This document shows, in pieces, positions 8,896-16,738 of a stretch of 43,132 nucleotides of DNA. Source of the stretch: JBKPIY01 sp046730475 (GTDB taxonomy: Bacteria > Actinomycetota > Thermoleophilia > Solirubrobacterales > 70-9); assembly GCA_046730475.1 (NCBI GenBank), contig JBKPIY010000002.1:1-43132 (forward strand), written 5' to 3'. Positions within the stretch are counted from its first letter, which is position 1; each line of letters starts with the position of its first letter. Under the pieces are notes generated by a model. That model did not search any database. It saw only the letters and a list, made by a program, of their open reading frames with translations, and was not told the origin of the DNA. A program made the translations under genes and the position numbers.

Positions 8896-9825
8896 GTGAA
8901 CCGCCGCCGCCCGACCCTCCTCGCCCTGGTCTGCGTCGCGGCGGGCCTCGCTTTGGCGGTGCCCCCGGGGGCCGCCGCCGCCGCCCACGAGTCCGCGGCG
9001 GCTCGGCCGATCACCGTCGACGTCACGGGCCCTCGCCGGGTGAGCCCATTCGCCCGCAAGCTCGTCACCGGGCGGATCGGCAATCCCGGGACGAACGAGA
9101 ACGTCTTCGTCACCGTGAGGGCGAGCGGGCGCAAGCTCTTCACCAAGAGGCTTCGGACCAATCCAAGCACCGGCCGCTTCCGGATGCCGCTCGCGGTCGG
9201 CTCGTGCTGCCGTTACACCGTCGGGGCCCTCCATAACGGCGCCCGCGCCCGCCCGGCCCGCTTCACGGTGGTGGTGCCGAAGAAGATCGGCAGGGGCAAC
9301 CTGACCAAGAAGTTCAACAGGCTGCTCCAGAGGCGCGGCTTCCACCAGGCCGGCGCCTCCTCGCACCTGAACTGGAGCTCCCATCTCGCCCTGCTCGCCT
9401 TCCGGAAGACCAACGGGATGTCGCGGAACGGCAGGTACGCCCCGGAGATCTTCCGCAGCCTGCTCCAGGGCCGCGGCGAGTTCGAGCCCCGCTACAAGGA
9501 CGGTCGTCACGTCGAGGTCGACCTCTCGCGCCAGGTGATGGCGTTCATCGTCGGGGACCAAGCGGTCCAGGTCTTCCACGTGTCCACGGGCAAGCCTTCG
9601 ACCCCGACGGTCCGTGGGAAGTTCCGCTTCTACCTGCGCCAGCCGGGCTACAACGCCGAGCTCATGTACTACTCGATCTACTTCCATGGCGGCTACGCCA
9701 CCCATGGTTACGACCCGGTCCCCACCTACCCGGCCAGCCATGGCTGCGTCCGCAACCCGATCCCGTTCTCGATCTACATCTACCGCTGGGTGCAGATCGG
9801 GATGCCGATCTACCTCTACGGCTAG
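8896..9825 (+). CDS. Secreted L,D-transpeptidase (YkuD domain)
   Basis: A 309-residue exported protein. The N-terminus NRRRPTLLALVCVAAGLAL followed by an Ala-rich region is a Sec signal peptide. A beta-rich region (about 40-130) precedes a peptidoglycan-binding-like helix bundle (NLTKKFNRLLQRRGFHQAG ... LLAFRKTNGMSRNGRYA). The C-terminal YkuD domain has VEVDLSRQVMAFIVGDQAVQ, IYFHGGYATHG and the catalytic SHGCVR with Cys284. It forms 3-3 crosslinks in peptidoglycan or attaches proteins to it, outside the membrane. The GTG at 8896 is the only start that leaves a normal signal peptide; the frame stays open far upstream but runs out of phase through the permease gene. Upstream 8786-8895 holds an AT-richer patch (8833-8850) but no promoter I can name. 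Confidence 0.92.
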   Translation: MNRRRPTLLALVCVAAGLALAVPPGAAAAAHESAAARPITVDVTGPRRVSPFARKLVTGRIGNPGTNENVFVTVRASGRKLFTKRLRTNPSTGRFRMPLAVGSCCRYTVGALHNGARARPARFTVVVPKKIGRGNLTKKFNRLLQRRGFHQAGASSHLNWSSHLALLAFRKTNGMSRNGRYAPEIFRSLLQGRGEFEPRYKDGRHVEVDLSRQVMAFIVGDQAVQVFHVSTGKPSTPTVRGKFRFYLRQPGYNAELMYYSIYFHGGYATHGYDPVPTYPASHGCVRNPIPFSIYIYRWVQIGMPIYLYG

Positions 9826-9848
9826 TGGACCAGTGGACCAGTGGACCA
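9825..9848. repeat. Three tandem copies of an 8-bp unit (GTGGACCA)3
   Basis: Perfect triplicate of GTGGACCA at 9825-9832, 9833-9840 and 9841-9848, starting at the last base of the L,D-transpeptidase stop codon and ending 6 nt before the tetR stop. It fills almost the whole gap between two convergent genes. Confidence 0.9.
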
Positions 9849-9854
9849 CCGGAT

Positions 9855-10484
9855 CTAGCCGCGCCCGAGTGCGGTCGCGGTCCGCTCGAGGCCGATCCAG
9901 ATCAACTGTTCGGCGACCGCCACCACCTGGCCGCGCGGGACCTCACGATGCTCGTACCACCAGCCGGCGAGCCCGTCCATCGTGGACTTGATCGCCTCGG
10001 CGAGCATCGCGTTGGTTCGCTCGCGGGCGAGGCCCTCGATCAGCTCCTTTTCGGGAACGGCCGACGCCAGCAGGGCGGCGATCGCCCTCGAGGCACGGCC
10101 CTGCACGCCTCGCCACGCGGCGGCCACCTCCGGGTCGGCCGGCGGATCGCGGAACAGCAGCCGCCAGACGAACGGGTCCCGTTCGACGAACTCGAAGAAG
10201 GCCTCGATGCTCGCCCTGAACAGCTCCGCGTAGGACTCCGCCCGGACCCGGCGGACGGCGGTGTCGATCAGCTCGTCCCCGTGGCGCTCGAGCAGCTCGA
10301 TGTGGAGCGCGCGCTTGGAGGGGAAATGGTCGTAGATGACCGAGACGACTACCCCCGCGGAGGCGGCGATCTCGTTCATCGAGGCGCCGGCGTAGCCGCG
10401 CTCCGCGAACAGCGCGGTGGCGGCGTCGAGGATGCGCTCGCGCCGCTGCCCTGCGGTCAGGCGTCGCCGCCCCTTTTCTGCCAT
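9855..10484 (-). CDS. TetR-family transcriptional repressor
   Basis: A 209-residue regulator. The N-terminal TetR DNA-binding domain is clear: RRERILDAATALFAERGYAG, then the helix-turn-helix MNEIAASAGVVVSVIYDHF and SKRALHIELLERH. The C-terminal ligand domain is all-helical and unassigned. It is divergent from a small membrane protein and an atypical SDR gene; two palindromes with identical half-sites and spacing fill the gap, so it very likely represses both itself and the divergent operon until a ligand binds. ATG at 10484; no Shine-Dalgarno is evident. Confidence 0.93.
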   Translation of the reverse strand: MAEKGRRRLTAGQRRERILDAATALFAERGYAGASMNEIAASAGVVVSVIYDHFPSKRALHIELLERHGDELIDTAVRRVRAESYAELFRASIEAFFEFVERDPFVWRLLFRDPPADPEVAAAWRGVQGRASRAIAALLASAVPEKELIEGLARERTNAMLAEAIKSTMDGLAGWWYEHREVPRGQVVAVAEQLIWIGLERTATALGRG

Positions 10485-10486
10485 TT

Positions 10487-10504
10487 ACCGAAGTTTGATT
10501 CGGT
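10487..10504. promoter_or_regulatory. TetR operator 1 (ACCGAA-N6-TTCGGT)
   Basis: Perfect palindrome ACCGAA gtttga TTCGGT; the outermost T/A pair (10486, 10505) also matches. It lies directly in front of the tetR ATG (10484), where bound repressor would block tetR transcription. Confidence 0.75.
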
Positions 10505-10519
10505 AAGATCTCGGAGTCA

Positions 10520-10537
10520 ACCGAATCGCAATTCGGT
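10520..10537. promoter_or_regulatory. TetR operator 2 (ACCGAA-N6-TTCGGT)
   Basis: Perfect palindrome with the same half-sites and the same 6-bp spacer length as operator 1 (spacer TCGCAA; the central ATCGCAAT region adds one more A/T pair to each arm). Its centre is 33 bp, about three helical turns, from operator 1, so two dimers could sit on the same DNA face. A TTGACT hexamer on the minus strand (10520-10515) touches its edge and could be the tetR -35. Confidence 0.75.
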
Positions 10538-10573
10538 AGGGGTGATGAGGCGGTGGTTCCATACCCTGACAGG

Positions 10574-10996
10574 ATGAGCGAGCGCTGGATCCGCACGGCG
10601 ATCCTCGCGATCGCCGCCGTCAACCTGGCGATCGGGCTCTACGCCGGGATCGCCCCGGGCAGCTTCTTCGACCACGTCGGCGACTACGGCGCCCGCAACA
10701 CCCATTACGTCGGCGACGTCGCCTCGTTCTACCTCGCCGCCGGGCTCGGGCTCCTCGTCGCCGCCGCGAGGCCGTCGTGGCGGGTACCGCTGCTGGCGGT
10801 GGTCGCCCTGTGGTGGGCGCTCCACGCGCTCAACCACCTCGTCGACATCGGCCAGGCGAGCAGCGACGCGAAGGGGGTCCGCGACACGATCCTGATCGGG
10901 CTCGGGGCCGCGGCGATTGCGTACGTCGGCTGGGCATGCGCGCGGCCGCGATCCGGCGGCGACTCGACGGATCGCGTCAACGGGGGGCTCGAGTGA
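10574..10996 (+). CDS. Small four-helix membrane protein of unknown function
   Basis: About 140 residues with four hydrophobic segments: TAILAIAAVNLAIGLYAG, FYLAAGLGLLVAA, VPLLAVVALWWALHALNHLV and TILIGLGAAAIAYVGWACA. The region PGSFFDHVGDYGARNTHYVGD between TM1 and TM2 resembles a widespread unnamed actinobacterial membrane family (N-terminal PxSFYD... followed by a conserved His and Arg/Gly-Asp); I do not know a function. The frame also contains a GTG at 10553, better placed relative to AGGGG at 10538-10542, so the true start may be seven codons earlier. Its stop overlaps the start of the next gene (GTGA), so the two are coupled and share control by the adjacent TetR operators. Confidence 0.7.
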   Translation: MSERWIRTAILAIAAVNLAIGLYAGIAPGSFFDHVGDYGARNTHYVGDVASFYLAAGLGLLVAAARPSWRVPLLAVVALWWALHALNHLVDIGQASSDAKGVRDTILIGLGAAAIAYVGWACARPRSGGDSTDRVNGGLE

Positions 10997-11928
10997 GGGT
11001 TTTCCTCGCCGGCGCCAGCGGCGCGATCGGCCGGCGGCTCGTCCCGATGCTCGTCGGCGCCGGCCACGAGTTGGTCGGCACCACCCGCTCGCCCGAGAGG
11101 GCCGAGGCGCTTCGCGCCGCCGGAGCCGAGCCGGTGCTGGTCGACGCCCTCGACCGCGACGCCCTCGGCCGGTCGGTTCGCGAGAGCCGCCCCGCCGTCG
11201 TGATCAACGAGCTCACCGACCTGCCGCCCCGCCTCAGCCTCCGGAAGCCCGACTACGGGCTCACGGGGCGGCTTCGCCGCGAGGCGACCGCCACCCTGGC
11301 GGCGGCGGCTTCCGAGGCGGGCGTCCGGCGGCTGATCTCGCAGAGCATCGCCTTCATGTACGCGCCGACCGCCGGGCCGGTCAAGGACGAGGAGTCGCCG
11401 CTGTTCGAGCCGTCCACCGGCACCCCGTTCGATGAGGGGATCGAGGCCCTCCTCGTGCTGGAGCGGATGACCCTCGAGGCCCCTCGCCTCGAGGGCGTGG
11501 TGCTTCGGTACGGGTACTTCTACGGCCCTGGGACCCACTATGCGTCCACCGGCGCCATCGCTGCCGACGTTCGCCGCCGCCGCTTCCCGGTGGTGGGGGA
11601 GGGCGGCGGGGTGTTCTCCTTCATCCACCTCGACGACGCCGCTTCCGCCACCTTGGCGGCGCTCGACCAGGGCGGTCCCGGGATCTACAACGTCTGCGAC
11701 GACGACCCGGCACCGCTTCGGGAATGGCTTCCCGCCTACGCGGAGGCCCTCGGCGCGAAGCGGCCGTGGCGTGTCCCGGCGTGGGTCGCGAGGCTGGCCG
11801 CCGGACGGATGGCGGTTGTCCAGGCGACCGAGCTCCGCGGCGCCGCGAACGAGAAGGCGAAGCGGGAGCTCGGCTGGTCCCCTCGGTATCCGAGCTGGCG
11901 CCAGGGCTTTCGCGAGGCGCTCGGCTAG
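10993..11928 (+). CDS. Atypical SDR / NAD(P)-dependent epimerase-like protein
   Basis: A 311-residue Rossmann protein. The start VRVFLAGASGAIGRRLVPML gives the GxxGxxG nucleotide-binding loop (GASGAIG). Downstream are ELTDLPPRL, LISQSIAFMYAP, VLRYGYFYGPGTHY and FSFIHLDDAASATLAALD, the usual order for extended/atypical SDRs. The classical YxxxK catalytic pair is not seen at the expected place: the segment after SIAFMY reads GTPFDEGIEALLVLERM. Such proteins bind NAD(P) but may act as reductases on unusual substrates or as sensors. GTG at 10993 overlaps the stop of the membrane protein gene. Being under the TetR operators suggests a detoxification or stress role, which is inference. Confidence 0.85.
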   Translation: MRVFLAGASGAIGRRLVPMLVGAGHELVGTTRSPERAEALRAAGAEPVLVDALDRDALGRSVRESRPAVVINELTDLPPRLSLRKPDYGLTGRLRREATATLAAAASEAGVRRLISQSIAFMYAPTAGPVKDEESPLFEPSTGTPFDEGIEALLVLERMTLEAPRLEGVVLRYGYFYGPGTHYASTGAIAADVRRRRFPVVGEGGGVFSFIHLDDAASATLAALDQGGPGIYNVCDDDPAPLREWLPAYAEALGAKRPWRVPAWVARLAAGRMAVVQATELRGAANEKAKRELGWSPRYPSWRQGFREALG

Positions 11929-11930
11929 CC

Positions 11931-11946
11931 GCCCGCGGCGGCGGGC
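11931..11946 (+). terminator. Short GC hairpin after the SDR stop, possible terminator
   Basis: GCCCGC-GGCG-GCGGGC forms a six-pair all-GC stem two bases after the stop at 11928. There is no U-tract, only TT directly after it, so termination would be weak or Rho-assisted. Confidence 0.35.
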
Positions 11947-11996
11947 TTGGCGGGGACCCAGGGACCGGCCGCGAGCCGCCGCCCATCGGCGCATCC

Positions 11997-12002
11997 TAGG
12001 AT
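11997..12002 (+). promoter_or_regulatory. Possible -10 element for pyrE
   Basis: TAGGAT, a common actinobacterial -10 form, ends 9 nt before the pyrE ATG at 12012. Transcription would start about 3 nt before the ATG, consistent with the lack of a Shine-Dalgarno. No -35 match is seen. Confidence 0.35.
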
Positions 12003-12011
12003 CCCGCTGCG

Positions 12012-12581
12012 ATGGCCGACCTCGACGCCGCCGCCGACACCCTGCTCGCCGAGCTGCGCGAGCACGCGCTGGTGATCGGCGAGGTCACCCTCACGAGCGG
12101 AGCGAAGGCGCAGTACTACGTCGACGCGAAGCGCGCCCTCCTTCGGCCTCCCGGCTACCGGGCCGTCGGCGAGCTGCTCGCCGCGGAGGCGATCGAGCGG
12201 GGGGCGAGCGCGGTCGGGGGGATGACGATGGGCGCCGACCCGCTCGCATGCGCCGCCATCGGGGCCGAGGGAGGGGAGGGGCTGATCGCCTTCTTCGTCC
12301 GCAGGGAGCGAAAGGAGCATGGCCTCCAGCGCTGGATCGAAGGTCCCCCCCTGGAGCCCGGCACCCGGTGCCTGGTGGTCGAGGATGTGGTCACCACCGG
12401 GGGCTCGACGGTGCGGGCGATCGAGCGGATCCGGGCCGACGGGCTCGAGATCGCCGGGGTGGCGTCGGTGGTCGACCGGCTCGCCGGCGGCACCGGCGCG
12501 ATCGAGGAGGCCGGGGGGGCGCCCTACCGCGCTCTCGTCACGATCGACGAGCTCTACCCGGAGCGACCCGATCGAGGCTGA
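12012..12581 (+). CDS. pyrE: Orotate phosphoribosyltransferase
   Basis: A 189-residue enzyme that joins orotate and PRPP to give OMP in pyrimidine synthesis, acting in the cytosol. Seen: the substrate-side segment VTLTSGAKAQYYVDAK (25-40), the GGMTMGADPLA strand-turn (69-79), VRRERKEHG with the catalytic Lys/Glu/His loop (97-104), and the PRPP-binding motif VVEDVVTTGGST (122-133). Length and motif order match the short PyrE type. No other pyrimidine gene is adjacent. The ATG at 12012 is 83 nt after the previous stop. The 580-aa membrane protein follows 40 nt later on the same strand. Confidence 0.95.
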   Translation: MADLDAAADTLLAELREHALVIGEVTLTSGAKAQYYVDAKRALLRPPGYRAVGELLAAEAIERGASAVGGMTMGADPLACAAIGAEGGEGLIAFFVRRERKEHGLQRWIEGPPLEPGTRCLVVEDVVTTGGSTVRAIERIRADGLEIAGVASVVDRLAGGTGAIEEAGGAPYRALVTIDELYPERPDRG

Positions 12582-12621
12582 AGCGCCGACAACGGAGCCG
12601 GCGGGCGCCCCCGCGGAGGCC

Positions 12622-14364
12622 GTGGCGCGCCGGGGGCGGCCCCCTTCCGCCCGCCGCCGCGAGCTCAGCCGAGGCGAGGTTCTGCTCGCCGCCCTCGGCG
12701 CCTGCGTGCTCGCGATCGTGATGACGTGGCCCCTGGTCCTGCACCTCGGGACCCACGTCCCGCGCGACCTCGGCGATCCCCTCGCCCAGTCCTGGCAGCC
12801 CGCTTGGGGCGGCCACGCCCTCCTCCACCAGCCGCTCGACTTCTTCCAGGCCAACCAGTTCTGGCCGGCCCGGGACTCGCTCGCCTTCTCGGACGCCCTC
12901 GTCGGTTACGCCCCCGCCGGGCTGATCGGCTCCGGCCCAGAGGCGGCGGTCGCCCGGTACGACCTCCTGTTCATGTTCGCCTATGCCCTCGCCTTCTTCG
13001 GCGCGTACCTGCTCGCCCGCGAGCTCGGGCTGGGGCCGGCCGGGGCGGCGGTGGCGGGGGCCGCCTTCGCCTTCGCCCCGTTCCGGCTCGAGCAGGACGG
13101 CCACCTCCAGGTGGTGACCAGCGGCGGGATCCCTCTCTGCGCCGCCCTCGGGGTGCGCGGGATTCGGCTGCGCCGGCCGGGATGGCTGATCGCTGCCTGG
13201 CTGGCTGCCGCCTGGCAGCTGTCGATCGGCTTCACCCTGGGGCTACCTCTCGCCTACCTCCTCGTCGGGGGGACGGTGGCGGCGGTGGCGGTGTGGCTGC
13301 GTCGCGGCCGGCCGCCCCTCGACCGGCGGCTGATCCGCGGCGCCGCGATCGGCGCCGTCCTCTTCTTGTTCATCGGGGCGATCCTCGCTCGGCCCTACTT
13401 CCGGGTCGCCCACGACAACCCCCAGGTGCACCGCTCCCACCACGTCGTCGAGGGGTTCTCGGGGCCGATCACCGTCTTCCTCACCGCCCCCGAGGAGAAC
13501 CTCGTCTGGGGCGAAGCGACCGGGTCGATTCGCGACGGCTTTGAGAACATTTCCGAGAAGACCCTGTTCCCGGGCCTCGCGATCGTCGTCCTCGCCGCGA
13601 TCGGCCTCGGTTCGTCGACTCTTCCGAAGCGGCTTCGAATCGGGCTGGGGATCTGGGTGGTGGTGTTCTCCGTGCTCGCCCTCGGCTTCCAGGAGACGGG
13701 GAGCTTCCTGTGGCCCTACCGGATCGTGTACGAGGTGCTGCCCGGGTGGAAGGGGGTGAGGACGCCTGGCCGTCTGGTGACCTTCTCCTCGCTCGGGCTC
13801 GCGCTGCTGGCGGCGGCGGGGGCGGAGTCGGTCCTGCGCTCTCTCGCCGGGCGCGGATGGCGCCCGGCGCTCGGGGCAGCGGTGGCGGCCCTTCTCGTCC
13901 TCGCGATCGTGGTCGAGGGGCGGGGTCTGCCCTTCGACCCGACCGACAGCCAGGCACAGCCGAGGGTGCCGCCGGTGCCGCCGTCCACCGCCGCCCTCCC
14001 TCAGCCCCAGCTCAATCTGCCCGCCACCCGCGACTCGGACAACCGCCGGTACCTGCTGTGGTCGACGAACGGGTTCCCGAAGATGGTCAACGGGAAGTCC
14101 AGCAACGCTCCCACGGTGTTCGACGAGACCGTCGCGAAGACCGCGGGCTTCCCCGACCGGGAGAGCGTCGACTACCTCCGCGCCCTCGGGGTGCGGACGG
14201 TGATCCTCCACCTTCACCGGGTTCCGGGCTCCCCCCAGGCGCACGCCGCCTCCCGCCCGATCGCGGGGCTCGGACTCACCCGCACCCGCCGCCGGGGCGA
14301 TCTGATCGTCTACGAGATTCGCTCTGCCCCGAGCGCGAGCGCCGGCTCCGCCGGCGCCGGCTGA
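12622..14364 (+). CDS. Large GT-C-like polytopic membrane protein (YfhO-like)
   Basis: About 580 residues: an Arg-rich N-terminus, a first TM (LAALGACVLAIVMTWPLVL), a periplasmic loop with DLGDPLAQSWQPAWGGHAL, some ten more TM helices and a C-terminal extracytoplasmic region containing LLWSTNGFPKMVNGKSS and DYLRALGVRTVILHLHRVP. The TM1-loop layout with an Asp-rich turn is that of GT-C glycosyltransferase-like proteins in actinobacteria; substrate unknown. Start choice: GTG at 12622 follows GGAGG (12615-12619) by only 2 nt; no ATG exists before TM1, and the open frame upstream overlaps pyrE. The last 55 nt overlap the end of the convergent membrane protein gene. It may cooperate with the glycosylation genes that follow on the opposite strand. 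Confidence 0.75.
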   Translation: MARRGRPPSARRRELSRGEVLLAALGACVLAIVMTWPLVLHLGTHVPRDLGDPLAQSWQPAWGGHALLHQPLDFFQANQFWPARDSLAFSDALVGYAPAGLIGSGPEAAVARYDLLFMFAYALAFFGAYLLARELGLGPAGAAVAGAAFAFAPFRLEQDGHLQVVTSGGIPLCAALGVRGIRLRRPGWLIAAWLAAAWQLSIGFTLGLPLAYLLVGGTVAAVAVWLRRGRPPLDRRLIRGAAIGAVLFLFIGAILARPYFRVAHDNPQVHRSHHVVEGFSGPITVFLTAPEENLVWGEATGSIRDGFENISEKTLFPGLAIVVLAAIGLGSSTLPKRLRIGLGIWVVVFSVLALGFQETGSFLWPYRIVYEVLPGWKGVRTPGRLVTFSSLGLALLAAAGAESVLRSLAGRGWRPALGAAVAALLVLAIVVEGRGLPFDPTDSQAQPRVPPVPPSTAALPQPQLNLPATRDSDNRRYLLWSTNGFPKMVNGKSSNAPTVFDETVAKTAGFPDRESVDYLRALGVRTVILHLHRVPGSPQAHAASRPIAGLGLTRTRRRGDLIVYEIRSAPSASAGSAGAG

Positions 14365-16040
14365 TCGCTCCGCCGGCGTACCCGGACCGCGCCGAGGAAG
14401 GCGAGCGAGAGCAGAAGCCCGGCCCCGATCAGCGCCAGCGCCGCCTCGCCGCCGTGGATCGGGGTAACGGGGTCGGCGGCGATCGTTGGCGTCACCACCG
14501 AGATCGCCGCCCAGGTGAGGACGGCGAACAGCGCGGGCCGCAGGTCCCACACCCGCGTCGGCGGGGTCGCCCGGACCGCGAGCACGATCGCCGTCGCCAC
14601 CGCCGCCGCCAGCGGCGCCAGCGCCAGCCACGCGTTGCTCACCCCAAAGCCGGTCAGCAGGGTGTGCTCGAGTTGGCCCTCGGTGAGGCGGTGTGCCCAC
14701 TCCCGGGTGCCCTGCTGATTCAGGAGCGGGAATGTGATCGAGCCCAGCACCATGAACAACGCCGACGGGATCCCGAGGGCGAGAGTGATGGCGGGTAGCC
14801 GCCGGTAGGCGAAGGCGAACCCGACGGCGACGAACGGCAGCGCCGGGATCAGGAACCGCGGCCCCGGCGACCCCCCGCCGAAGGGCAGCCAGTAGCCGCA
14901 GTTGTAGAGAAAGTAGACGGCGGCTACGGCGGCGATCAGGTTTGCCTCGGCCCGGTGCTCGCCGCGGCGCATCAGGACGACCCCGGCGATCGCCGGCGCC
15001 ATCACCGGGGTCAGGGTGAGCAGGCCGCGACCCGCCAGGAGGATGTCGAAGGCGGCCGCCGGCTTCGGGATCGAGATCCCGAAGAAGCCGGTGCTGTTGA
15101 GGCCAAGGACCGCATGGCCGGTGAGGCCCGGGACCGCGACGGCGGCGCTGTAGCCGAGCTCGAACGGCGACCCGAACGCCCACTGGTTGAAGGCGAGCGA
15201 GGGGAGGGCGCCAAGGAGGGCGGCGCCCGCGTAGGCGAGGGCCCGGCGCGGGCGCGGAGCCGAGCGCGCCAGCGCGTAGAAGAGAAGGACCGCCCCGATC
15301 AGGCCCACCTGGTACTCGAAGGAGACGGCGAGCCCCGCGAGGAGGCCGGCGGCGGCCACCATCCAGGTTCGGGCAGGCTTCTGGCGCTCGCGGAAGAGGA
15401 CCAGGAAGGCGGCGAAGGCGAGCGAGGCCGAGATCACGTGGGAGAAGTACTCGCCCGCGAACGTCATCACGATCGTTCCCACCCCGAGGGTGATCGCCGC
15501 CGCCGTCCCATAGCCCGGCTCGAGCCGGTCGGCGAGCCAGCGCACCCCGAGCAGCAGCAGCACCGCCGGGATCACCGCCGCGATCAGGGTGAGGGCCCAG
15601 ATGATCGGGGTCTCCTCGGCGATCCGCTCATCGACGCGGTGGGCGCGCTTGGCGCTGAACCCGTAGTCCTCGTAGGGAGGGTCGGGATCGGGGCGCCAGG
15701 CCGGGTGGGCGGTGTTCTGCTCGTTGGCCGCCATCGTCCGGGCGACGTCGCGGCCGTCGAGCGCGTCGATCGCCAGGTAGGCGGGCAGGGACAAGGCGGC
15801 GACCCCGGGCGCCTTCACCGAGTAGAAGTGGTGGTTGATCCAAGCCTTGTCGCCGGTCTCCCACTGCCACCGGTCGATCTGAGCCTGGCCGTGGGCGAGG
15901 GCCCGCACCTGGGCGAAGTGGGCGTTCTGGTTCCAGCCCGAGGCGTGCATCACCACCGCCCAGGCGAAGCCCAGCGAGACGATCGCCGCGATCCCGCGGC
16001 GGGCGCGGACCGCGTCGGTGGCGGAACGGATCGCGCTCAC
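14310..16040 (-). CDS. GT39/GT-C-like polytopic membrane protein (NQN-type)
   Basis: A 576-residue protein with about 11 TM helices. After TM1 comes SGWNQNAHFAQVRALAHG, then ETGDKAWINHHFYSVKAPG, the conserved first extracytoplasmic loop of a family of GT-C-like proteins in actinobacteria (Asn-Gln-Asn, TGDKA, YSxKAPG). It probably transfers a sugar from a polyprenyl-phosphate donor; no experimental function is known to me. GTG at 16040 overlaps the methyltransferase stop (GTGA), which decides the start over an ATG at 16115 that would lie inside the methyltransferase gene. Its 3' end overlaps the convergent GT-C gene by 55 nt. Confidence 0.78.
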   Translation of the reverse strand: MSAIRSATDAVRARRGIAAIVSLGFAWAVVMHASGWNQNAHFAQVRALAHGQAQIDRWQWETGDKAWINHHFYSVKAPGVAALSLPAYLAIDALDGRDVARTMAANEQNTAHPAWRPDPDPPYEDYGFSAKRAHRVDERIAEETPIIWALTLIAAVIPAVLLLLGVRWLADRLEPGYGTAAAITLGVGTIVMTFAGEYFSHVISASLAFAAFLVLFRERQKPARTWMVAAAGLLAGLAVSFEYQVGLIGAVLLFYALARSAPRPRRALAYAGAALLGALPSLAFNQWAFGSPFELGYSAAVAVPGLTGHAVLGLNSTGFFGISIPKPAAAFDILLAGRGLLTLTPVMAPAIAGVVLMRRGEHRAEANLIAAVAAVYFLYNCGYWLPFGGGSPGPRFLIPALPFVAVGFAFAYRRLPAITLALGIPSALFMVLGSITFPLLNQQGTREWAHRLTEGQLEHTLLTGFGVSNAWLALAPLAAAVATAIVLAVRATPPTRVWDLRPALFAVLTWAAISVVTPTIAADPVTPIHGGEAALALIGAGLLLSLAFLGAVRVRRRSDQPAPAEPALALGAERIS

Positions 16041-16738
16041 TTGCGGGAAGATTCTAGGACGGTCATCGTCGCTGGCTCGGCGCTCGGCCGCGCCCGACAG
16101 AGCGCCATCGTCCACGGCAGCGGACTGCGCACCTCCACCACCTCAAGATGCCCGGCGAGCAGGGAGGCGAATCCCCGCCGCGACCAGTGTCCGAGGTGGC
16201 CGGGGGTGTTACCGACCGCCCCCACGTATCGAAGCCGCGCCAGGTTGAGCACCCGCCACAGCGGCTCGCGCGGGACGCTGACGATCAGCCACGGCCGCGC
16301 CAGCGCCGCCAGGGTCTCGAGCGCCACCACGGGGTCTGCGAGGTGCTCGAGCACCTCGCAACAGACGACCAGCTCGGCGGAGTCTCGGTCCCGCCGCAGC
16401 CGCTCTACCGGGGTGGCTCGGTACTCGATCGCGAGCCCGGCCGCCGCCGCCCGCTGGCGGGCCTCGGCGATCACCCCCGGGAACGCGTCCGACCCGCGCA
16501 CCCGGAGGCCGCGGCGGGCTAGCCGCATCGACAGCTCGCCCTCGCCGCAGCCCACCTCGTGGGCCTCGTCGGCCCCAGTCTGCTCCACCAGCCGGTCCAG
16601 CTCGGCGAGGAACCGCGCGACCACGCGGCGCTCGATCGGATGGGTCGACCGGTATTTGTCGTAGAGGTTTCCACCGTCATGCGCCGCGGGGACGCTCCCG
16701 GGGCCGCCGGTCCGGACGGTATCGGCGGCGCGCCTCAT
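16037..16738 (-). CDS. Class I SAM-dependent methyltransferase
   Basis: A 233-residue cytosolic enzyme of the Methyltransf_11/UbiG-like type. Motif I is HEVGCGEGELSMRLA, the acidic strand ending in RGSDAFPGVI binds the SAM ribose, and VVCCEVLEHLADPV is motif IV/post-motif IV. Downstream RPWLIVSVPREPLWRVLN and GHLGHWSRRGFASLL are typical of methyltransferases found in polysaccharide and glycolipid clusters. It starts with ATG at 16738, overlapping the GT2 stop by 4 nt, and its stop overlaps the start of the membrane protein gene. The three genes are thus one coupled unit; it likely methylates a sugar or lipid intermediate in that pathway (inference). Confidence 0.87.
   Translation of the reverse strand: MRRAADTVRTGGPGSVPAAHDGGNLYDKYRSTHPIERRVVARFLAELDRLVEQTGADEAHEVGCGEGELSMRLARRGLRVRGSDAFPGVIAEARQRAAAAGLAIEYRATPVERLRRDRDSAELVVCCEVLEHLADPVVALETLAALARPWLIVSVPREPLWRVLNLARLRYVGAVGNTPGHLGHWSRRGFASLLAGHLEVVEVRSPLPWTMALCRARPSAEPATMTVLESSRK

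Noticed and set aside
14955..16664. 569-codon plus-strand frame opposite the NQN-type membrane protein and methyltransferase
   Set aside because: No recognisable domains, crosses two real genes, composition typical of antisense GC-rich DNA.
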